Below the pieces are notes generated by a model. That model made no database searches and had not been told where the DNA came from. It saw only the letters and a program-made list of their open reading frames with translations. Source: an uncultured Clostridia bacterium (lineage in GTDB: Bacteria > Bacillota > Clostridia > Oscillospirales > Acutalibacteraceae). Taken from it: a stretch of DNA of 5,442 bases. Made by a program: the position numbers and the translations under genes. Location: contig CAMOCU010000087.1 of the NCBI GenBank assembly GCA_946610835.1, positions 1 through 5,442 of the forward strand. Reading direction: 5' to 3'. Positions 1 to 4,250 of the stretch are shown here, in pieces (the first letter of the stretch is position 1; the number at the start of each line of letters is the position of its first letter).

Positions 1-370
1 CACGCGCTGTATAAAAGGAGAACATGTCCTCCGCCTGCCGCTCGGACAGAATCGCCACAAGCGCACTCGATAAACCGCCCAGGCCGTTGAGCAGCGCGAC
101 GATCTGCGGCATCTGGATCATTTTGACCTTTGCCGCGCCGATCAGACTGACGACAACGCCGATTGCAACGCTGATCCAGATCGCCGGGGCGGTCAGGATC
201 TCATAATTGTACATGGTTACAAGGATCGCCGCCACCGCGCAGACTGCGCTGAGCGCGTTACCTGCACGCGCCGTTTTGACACGGCTCATCAGGCTCAGCC
301 CGGCGAGAATTCCCAAAACCAGCACGCCGCCGATGATATAGAAGGTTGTGGGTTCGAGCATCGTATTCAT
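1..370 (-). CDS. pntB: NAD(P) transhydrogenase subunit beta, N-terminal part (runs off the left edge)
   Basis: This is the membrane and NADP(H)-binding subunit of the proton-translocating transhydrogenase, which moves hydride from NADH to NADP+ using proton entry. Only the first 123 residues are present. They are hydrophobic, with membrane segments at about residues 9-28, 38-56 and 62-80, followed by the family signature MPQIVALLNGLGG (residues 87-99) that opens the next helix. The NADP-binding domain III lies beyond the window. The start ATG (368-370) follows a perfect AAGGAG (379-384 on the plus strand) at 8 nt. It overlaps the pntAB stop codon as ATGA, so translational coupling is likely. 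Where E. coli PntB has the proton-channel residue His91, this protein has Asn95. That substitution is common outside the E. coli type. Identification is firm; completeness of the gene cannot be judged. Confidence 0.93.
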   Translation of the reverse strand, partial: MNTMLEPTTFYIIGGVLVLGILAGLSLMSRVKTARAGNALSAVCAVAAILVTMYNYEILTAPAIWISVAIGVVVSLIGAAKVKMIQMPQIVALLNGLGGLSSALVAILSERQAEDMFSFYTAR

Positions 371-675
371 TCGTCGCGCTCCTTCCCTTTGTCCTTTTTG
401 AACATCCGCAGCATCCGTGCCGTAATGCCAAAACCGCCTGCAACATTCACCATTGCCAGAACGACGGCAATGCAGCCGATCACAACGCTGAGCGTGTGAT
501 GCTCCGCACGCAGCGCAACAGCCGTTACGGCCAGCGCGCCCAGCACCGTGATGCCGGACAACGCATTCATGCCGGACATCAGCGGTGTGTGCAGCAACGA
601 CGGCACTTTATTGATGACAAAATAACCGATGATCGAAGAGACAATGAACACAAGAATCAGAATATAACCGTTCAT
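367..675 (-). CDS. pntAB: NAD(P) transhydrogenase subunit alpha part 2 (membrane anchor)
   Basis: This small integral membrane subunit is equivalent to the C-terminal membrane part of the single-chain E. coli PntA. It forms part of the proton-conducting domain II with PntB. The 102 residues hold three membrane helices (about 2-20, 41-57 and 62-80) and end in a charged tail (KKDKGKERDE). The family hallmark HTPLMSGMNALSGI is at residues 29-42, and the loop VAGGFGITARMLRMF at 78-92 matches the usual GG-x-x-V/I-T-x-RML-x-MF ending. The length is close to that of other split alpha-2 subunits. An AGAAGGAA ribosome site lies 7 nt before the ATG. The gene is 19 nt downstream of pntAA and overlaps pntB by 4 nt, so the three genes form one operon. 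The position that carries the channel histidine (His42) in Thermus thermophilus alpha-2 is Ser40 here. Confidence 0.94.
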   Translation of the reverse strand: MNGYILILVFIVSSIIGYFVINKVPSLLHTPLMSGMNALSGITVLGALAVTAVALRAEHHTLSVVIGCIAVVLAMVNVAGGFGITARMLRMFKKDKGKERDE

Positions 676-694
676 ATCCGGGTTCCTTCTGCGC

Positions 695-1852
695 TTATGC
701 TTTCATCGCTTCCAACGCGCCCTGATGCACAATCTTGCCGTCGATGGTAGTCATAACGCCCTTGACGATCTCGTCCTGCATATCCAGCGCAATCTTGCCG
801 TCCTTGGTCAAGTACTTGACAAGATTGTAAATGTTCTGCGCAAACATCCATGTGGAGCTGGTGGGCAGCATGCCGGGGATGTTCTTGATGCCTTCGATGG
901 TGACCTGATGCTTGACCGCCGTCTCGCCGGGCACCGTTGCAGCGCAGTTGCCGCCCTGGTCGATGGAAATGTCCACGATCACGGAGCCGGGCTTCATGCT
1001 TGCAACCATTTCATCCGTCAGCAGGATTGGCGCAAGCTTGCTGGGCACGAGTGCGGAACAGAAAATGATGTCCATATCTTTGACAACTTCCTTGAGCGCT
1101 TCCCTCTCCTTGGCCAGCGTCGCCTCGCTCAGCGCGTTGGCATATCCGCCTGCGCCGACAGCTTCTTCCGCAGGAACGCCCAGATCCACGATCTTGGCGC
1201 CCAGACTCATGGCCTGCTCGGCCGCTGCGGGACGGATGTCCGCCGCATACACGACCGCGCCGAGTCTCTTGGCCGTGGCAAGCGCCTGCAGACCGGCCAC
1301 GCCGGTACCGATCACCAGCGCGTTGATGGGTTTGATCATACCCACGGCGCAGAAAATCTGCGGCACGAATTTGGCCAGATCGTTGGCAGCCATCAGGATG
1401 CCCTTGTACCCGGCGCAAGTGCTCATGGAGGTCAGCGCATCGAGATTCTGTGCTCTGGAGATACGCGGCACACCGTCGAGCGTCAGGCTGATTACGCCCT
1501 GCGCAGCCATACGCTTGACCATGTCATGGTTGACCGGGGACGCCGGATGAATGAATGTGATCAGATACTGCCCGGCATGCATCATGTCGACCTCGTGCAC
1601 GCCCTTCGCCTCGTTGAACTGCGGCTCTTTGACCTTGAGGATCACATCTGCCTTACGATAAAGCTCGGCAACGTCATCTACCATTGTCGCACCGGCAGCG
1701 GCATACTCTGCATCGCTGAAGAATGCGCCTGCGCCGGCGGATTTCTCCACCAGAACATCATAACCGTCCGCCTTCAGCTTGGCTACGGTTTCGGGGATTG
1801 CGGAGACACGGCCTTCGCCGTGCATAATCTCTTTCGGGATACCAATAATCAT
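695..1852 (-). CDS. pntAA: NAD(P) transhydrogenase subunit alpha part 1 (NAD-binding domain I)
   Basis: This is the peripheral cytoplasmic subunit that binds NAD(H) and passes hydride to the NADP domain of PntB. At 385 residues it has the normal length for the split form. The N-terminus (IPKEIMHGEGRVSAIPETV) is the alanine dehydrogenase/PntA N-terminal domain. PRISRAQNLDALTS (129-142) contains the catalytic RQD loop: Arg130, Gln135 and Asp138, with the same spacing as Rhodospirillum rubrum R127/Q132/D135. The Rossmann fold has GTGVAG at 182-187 and the acidic residue Asp205 (AADIRP), consistent with NAD over NADP. VDISIDQGGNC (294-303) is the second family signature. I chose the ATG at 1850-1852 because an AGAAAGGA site lies 10 nt upstream and the protein then begins exactly at the family N-terminus. 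A TTG 11 codons earlier (1883-1885) lacks a ribosome site. It is the first gene of the operon, read from the promoter at 1918-1946. Confidence 0.96.
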   Translation of the reverse strand: MIIGIPKEIMHGEGRVSAIPETVAKLKADGYDVLVEKSAGAGAFFSDAEYAAAGATMVDDVAELYRKADVILKVKEPQFNEAKGVHEVDMMHAGQYLITFIHPASPVNHDMVKRMAAQGVISLTLDGVPRISRAQNLDALTSMSTCAGYKGILMAANDLAKFVPQIFCAVGMIKPINALVIGTGVAGLQALATAKRLGAVVYAADIRPAAAEQAMSLGAKIVDLGVPAEEAVGAGGYANALSEATLAKEREALKEVVKDMDIIFCSALVPSKLAPILLTDEMVASMKPGSVIVDISIDQGGNCAATVPGETAVKHQVTIEGIKNIPGMLPTSSTWMFAQNIYNLVKYLTKDGKIALDMQDEIVKGVMTTIDGKIVHQGALEAMKA

Positions 1853-1889
1853 TTGCGCCAGATCCTTTCTTCGTAAAATATTCAATGTC

Positions 1890-1909
1890 GAAACCGTTTA
1901 TGCGGTTTC
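1890..1909. repeat. 7-bp perfect inverted repeat at the predicted pnt transcription start
   Basis: GAAACCG (1890-1896) and CGGTTTC (1903-1909) are separated by 6 nt. The element covers about +2 to +21 of the predicted pnt transcript. It could be an operator for a dimeric repressor or a 5'-end hairpin in the mRNA leader. No U-tract follows on the minus strand, so it is not a classic terminator. Confidence 0.55.
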
Positions 1910-1917
1910 ATGGTATT

Positions 1918-1946
1918 ATTATACAAAACGTTTGCAAAAATGTAAA
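1918..1946 (-). promoter_or_regulatory. Sigma-A-type promoter of the pnt operon
   Basis: On the minus strand, TTTACA (1941-1946) is followed after exactly 17 nt by a perfect TATAAT (1918-1923). Upstream of the -35 box, at about 1951-1976, is an A/T-rich tract including eight consecutive T on the minus strand, which resembles an UP element. The predicted start is near 1911, giving a leader of about 59 nt before the pntAA ATG. Seen directly; activity is inferred. Confidence 0.85.
1923..1936 (-). promoter_or_regulatory. cre-like / LacI-family operator candidate in the pnt promoter spacer
   Basis: The minus strand reads TGCAAACGTTTTGT between the -35 and -10 boxes. Against the CcpA cre consensus TGNAANCGNTTNCA it matches all fixed positions except the final CA. 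The core AAACGTTT (1926-1933) is a perfect palindrome, and TTTGCAAA (1931-1938) is an overlapping one. A central CG within A/T-rich arms is typical of LacI-family operators. Bound protein here would block polymerase, so repression is the natural inference. One arm is imperfect, so this remains a candidate. Confidence 0.4.
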
Positions 1947-1985
1947 GAAGTTTTCTACAATTACAAAAAAAATTATTCTTTTTGC

Positions 1986-2031
1986 CGAAAAGGAATTTCA
2001 TTCCGCAAATGATGCCGCCTGCGAAAAGGAA
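1986..2031 (+). repeat. 10-bp direct repeat, 36-bp period, between the two promoters
   Basis: CGAAAAGGAA occurs at 1986-1995 and again at 2022-2031. The first copy overlaps a short inverted repeat, GGAAT-TTC-ATTCC (1992-2004). The region lies upstream of both promoters, where activator or repressor sites would sit. It may equally be chance in a compositionally biased spacer. Confidence 0.4.
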
Positions 2032-2075
2032 CGCATATCCCATTCGGATTCCCGGAAGATTTTGAACAAAATGCC

Positions 2076-2097
2076 GCGGAATCATTGACAATTCCGC
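2076..2097. repeat. Inverted repeat flanking the yfcE -35 box (operator candidate)
   Basis: GCGGAAT (2076-2082) and ATTCCGC (2091-2097) are perfect 7-bp arms around an 8-nt centre that includes the TTGACA -35 hexamer. A further ATTCCGC copy lies at 2000-2006. The placement would let a dimeric regulator occlude the -35 element. The regulator is unknown. Confidence 0.5.
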
Positions 2098-2113
2098 CAA
2101 AAAGAAATATGAT
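2085..2113 (+). promoter_or_regulatory. Sigma-A-type promoter of the yfcE unit
   Basis: A consensus TTGACA (2085-2090) is followed after exactly 17 nt by TATGAT (2108-2113), one mismatch from TATAAT. Transcription should start near 2120, leaving a leader of about 24 nt to the yfcE ATG. No other convincing promoter is seen in the gaps further downstream, so this one probably serves the following genes as well. Confidence 0.87.
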
Positions 2114-2143
2114 ATAAAATATACTATATTTGGGGGGAAAGGC

Positions 2144-2686
2144 ATGAAATGGATGATCGCGTCGGATCTGCACGGCAGCGCGTACTATTGCCGGCAAATG
2201 CTGAACGCATTCCGGCGCGAGGGCGCGGAAAGGCTGCTTTTGCTGGGCGACATCCTGTACCACGGGCCGCGCAACGATCTGCCGCGGGAATATGCGCCGC
2301 GCGAGGTGATTGCGCTGCTCTCCGCGTTCGCCGACCGGATTTTTTGCGTGCGGGGCAATTGCGACGCCGAGGTCGATCAAATGGTGCTGCCGTTTCCGAT
2401 TCTTGCCGACTACGCGGTATTCTGCATTGGCGCACGCCTGTTTTACGCCACCCACGGACATACTTTTCATTTGCAGAATCTTCCGCCCCTGCAGCGCGGC
2501 GACATCCTGCTGCACGGTCATACACACGTCCCTGCGCTCGAAATCACAGATAAGTGCGTTTACGTCAATCCCGGTTCCGTCTCCATCCCCAAGGACGGCT
2601 CGCCCCACAGCTACATCCTTGCCGTAGACGACGCGCTGTACTGGAAAACAATCGACGGCGAAATTTTCAAAACCTACACGCTGTAA
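2144..2686 (+). CDS. yfcE: YfcE-type metallophosphoesterase / phosphodiesterase
   Basis: This is a cytoplasmic calcineurin-like phosphodiesterase of 180 residues; the E. coli homologue is about 184. All metal-binding motifs are present: SDLHG (Asp8, His10), GD (Asp36), GNCD (Asn72), THGH (His104) and GHTH (His126, His128). The HGPRN-LP segment (40-47), RGNCDAEVDQM (70-80) and NPGSVSIPK (142-150) closely follow E. coli YfcE. That enzyme has Mn-dependent activity on artificial phosphodiesters, and its natural substrate is unknown. The start is fixed by a G-rich ribosome site (GGGGGGAAAGG, 2132-2142) directly before the ATG and by the family N-terminus MKxMxASDxHGS. It is the first gene of the right-hand unit, expressed from the promoter at 2085-2113. 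The family call is firm; the physiological role is open. Confidence 0.95.
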   Translation: MKWMIASDLHGSAYYCRQMLNAFRREGAERLLLLGDILYHGPRNDLPREYAPREVIALLSAFADRIFCVRGNCDAEVDQMVLPFPILADYAVFCIGARLFYATHGHTFHLQNLPPLQRGDILLHGHTHVPALEITDKCVYVNPGSVSIPKDGSPHSYILAVDDALYWKTIDGEIFKTYTL

Positions 2687-2746
2687 CCGCATAACAAGCG
2701 ACTCAGGAACCCTTTCTTTCAAAATCTTTTCAGGAGGGCATGCGGC

Positions 2747-3310
2747 ATGAAATCGCTGACACCCGAAAACAAAGACGTATGGCTGCACAAGGCGTGGATG
2801 ATCTGCGGCGGCATCGGCTGGCTGTGGTTCTTTTATCCGATCGCATTGATTATGGTCATTTTTTTGACTGTGTTTACGTTTCGCTATCAGGCGCAGCGGG
2901 ATCGGTCGATTCTGTTCGGCGGTCTGACGGCTATTTTCTGCGCGGCTGCGCTGACGATTGCCGATGCGGTAATTTTTTCGCTGAGCATCGCCGGGCTGAA
3001 AAAGGATTCCTACGTGATCCTCGCCTTCCTGTCTATGGGTGCGGTACTGGGCGCGTACATGCTGCTGGTGTACCTGATCCACACGCTGCGCGCGCGGCGG
3101 CTTGAAAAAATTCTGCCGCTGGTCAGTGAACAGGAAATCACCGACCTGTCCGAACTGTCCCGCCTGAGCGGATTGGACACGGCAAAAACAACGCGAACCG
3201 TGCGCAAACTCATCCGCATGCAGGCACTGCATGCGCAGCTGGACGACGACGCTTCTGCGCTGACTCTGCTTCAAAAAGAAGAGCAGCCGGATACGGCGCC
3301 GCAGGAATAA
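2747..3310 (+). CDS. Unrecognised three-helix membrane protein with a helical, possibly winged-helix, cytoplasmic tail
   Basis: I do not recognise a named family. The 187 residues begin with a short polar stretch and a Trp-rich segment. Three strongly hydrophobic segments follow, at about 18-43, 55-80 (containing a buried Asp73) and 88-114. Next comes an Arg-rich stop-transfer (LRARRLEK, 114-121) and a soluble tail. By the positive-inside rule, the tail is likely cytoplasmic. Residues 127-175 (ITDLSELSRLSGLD, then TVRKLIRMQALHAQLDDD) have the helix-turn-helix-then-strand rhythm of a small winged helix. Similar tails occur on some clostridial membrane proteins, but this is inferred by eye. The start at 2747 follows AGGAGG (2732-2737) at 9 nt. 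An ATG at 2740 is out of frame and leads into an alternative frame without family features. It lies 60 nt after yfcE and 34 nt before the trxB-like gene, so it is probably cotranscribed with them. Confidence 0.8.
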   Translation: MKSLTPENKDVWLHKAWMICGGIGWLWFFYPIALIMVIFLTVFTFRYQAQRDRSILFGGLTAIFCAAALTIADAVIFSLSIAGLKKDSYVILAFLSMGAVLGAYMLLVYLIHTLRARRLEKILPLVSEQEITDLSELSRLSGLDTAKTTRTVRKLIRMQALHAQLDDDASALTLLQKEEQPDTAPQE

Positions 3311-3344
3311 CGATGCATCCGAGTATTTAAGGAGTTTTATACAC

Positions 3345-4247
3345 ATGACAGACATTTTGATCATTGGCGCAGGCCCTGCCGGATTGACCGCGGCTCTGTA
3401 TGCCTGCCGGGCGGGGAAATCCGTCCTCGTACTGGAAAGAGAAACCTTCGGCGGACAGATCACCTATTCGCCGAAAGTGGAGAATTATCCCGGAATCGCG
3501 CAGATGAGCGGTTCCGAATTTGCCGACCGTCTGCTCGAGCAGGTGCTCGCACAGGGCGCGCAGGTCGAGTTGGACACTGTCACGCAAATCGTGCCGGAAT
3601 CGAACGGTTTCACGGTCAAAACAGAATTCACCGAATACCGCGGCAAGGCGGTCATTCTGGCCACCGGTTCCGAACACCGCCGCCTCGGGCTGCCGCGGGA
3701 GGACGATCTGGTGGGCGAGGGCGTTTCTTACTGCGCGGTCTGCGACGGCGCATTTTATGCCGGAAAAGACGTTGCCGTGATCGGCGGCGGCAACACAGCG
3801 CTGCAGGAGGCGGTGCTGCTGTCAGAAAGCTGCACGCATGTGACCATGGTGCAGAATCTGGCCGTGTTCACGGGCGAGGAAAAGCTGCTCGAGCTGCTGC
3901 GGCAGAAAGACAATGTTTCCTTCCTGACCGAAACCACCGTAATGGAACTGATTGGAACGGACACGCTGCAGGCAATCCGTCTGGACACGCGCGGCGTAGA
4001 ATCTGTGCTGCCGGTGGACGGCATTTTTGTCGCAATCGGCCAAGTGCCGCAAAACGAACCGTTCCGCGCGCTGGTTCCGCTGACTGCGCAGGGTTACTTC
4101 GACACAGACGAGTCGTGCGTCACAGGCCGAAGCGGCGTTTTTGTGGCAGGCGACTGCCGCGCAAAGGGTGTGCGCCAGATCACAACGGCAACGGCGGACG
4201 GCGCGGCGGCGGCGCTCGCGGCTTGCAGGTATATTGACGGGCGGTGA
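3345..4247 (+). CDS. TrxB-like FAD-dependent disulfide reductase, atypical nucleotide site
   Basis: This is a 300-residue flavoprotein of the low-molecular-weight thioredoxin reductase family. The FAD site is shown by GAGPAG (8-13), the ATG motif (106-108) and the C-terminal GVFVAGDCRAKGVRQITTATADG (264-286). The redox-active pair is C130-A-V-C133-D, matching the CxxCD of TrxB. The second nucleotide domain keeps GGGNTA (147-152). The HRRxxxR segment that grips the NADPH 2'-phosphate in TrxB reads QNLAVFT (170-176), so all three arginines are missing. NADPH use as in E. coli TrxB is therefore doubtful. NADH, or a ferredoxin-type donor as in clostridial FFTR enzymes, are alternatives; the partner may be a thioredoxin or another disulfide protein. 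The ATG follows AAGGAG (3329-3334) at 10 nt. The rlmD-type gene starts 3 nt after the stop. The family is certain; calling it trxB in function is not. Confidence 0.9.
   Translation: MTDILIIGAGPAGLTAALYACRAGKSVLVLERETFGGQITYSPKVENYPGIAQMSGSEFADRLLEQVLAQGAQVELDTVTQIVPESNGFTVKTEFTEYRGKAVILATGSEHRRLGLPREDDLVGEGVSYCAVCDGAFYAGKDVAVIGGGNTALQEAVLLSESCTHVTMVQNLAVFTGEEKLLELLRQKDNVSFLTETTVMELIGTDTLQAIRLDTRGVESVLPVDGIFVAIGQVPQNEPFRALVPLTAQGYFDTDESCVTGRSGVFVAGDCRAKGVRQITTATADGAAAALAACRYIDGR
4239..4247 (+). promoter_or_regulatory. Ribosome binding site of rlmD overlapping the trxB-like stop codon
   Basis: GGGCGGTGA differs at only two positions from the ideal AGGAGGTGA, and its TGA is the stop of the preceding gene. 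Only ACC separates it from the next ATG. The stop is in frame with the downstream ATG, so the start cannot lie further upstream. The arrangement suggests coupled translation by terminating ribosomes. Confidence 0.7.
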
Positions 4248-4250
4248 ACC

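Larger units (their letters stand above)
1853..2143. other. Divergent intergenic regulatory region between pntAA and yfcE
   Basis: This AT-rich stretch holds two outward-facing promoters and several symmetry elements, described separately. The middle part (about 1947-2075) shows a direct repeat and short imperfect inverted repeats but no convincing gene. Short reading frames cross it on both strands. They lack good ribosome sites and run through the promoters, so I read them as chance. No rho-independent terminator is visible, as expected between divergent units. Confidence 0.8.

Noticed and set aside
725..1876. 383-codon open frame on the plus strand opposite pntAA
   Set aside because: It is an antisense shadow of a well-supported gene. 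It is His/Arg/Gly-rich, has no recognisable motif, and begins inside the pntAA leader.
1850..1885. TTG start for pntAA, 11 codons upstream of the chosen ATG
   Set aside because: The extra residues are not part of the family N-terminus. The AGAAAGGA ribosome site lies between the two candidates and serves the ATG.
1885..2088. 67-codon open frame on the plus strand in the intergenic region
   Set aside because: It has no Shine-Dalgarno site, overlaps the pnt promoter on the other strand, and has low-complexity Lys/Ile-rich content typical of AT-rich spacer.
1882..2145. 87-codon hydrophobic open frame on the minus strand in the intergenic region
   Set aside because: The central part looks like a membrane stretch, but there is no good ribosome site. 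It overlaps both promoters and the yfcE start, and its end is AT-rich non-coding-like sequence. A decayed gene remnant cannot be excluded but is not supported.
2687..2746. Possible terminator or internal promoter between yfcE and the membrane protein gene
   Set aside because: No GC-rich hairpin with a T-tract and no spaced -35/-10 pair is visible; only the ribosome site stands out.
2740..3105. Open frame beginning at the ATG just after the AGGAGG before the membrane protein gene
   Set aside because: It is only 2-3 nt from the ribosome site and its product is Arg/Ala-rich without features. The frame from 2747 gives a coherent membrane protein with better spacing.
1973..3463. 496-codon open frame on the minus strand across yfcE, the membrane protein gene and the start of the trxB-like gene
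   Set aside because: It spans three genes and their promoter, has no domain, and reads as Arg/Gln-rich complement of GC-biased codons.
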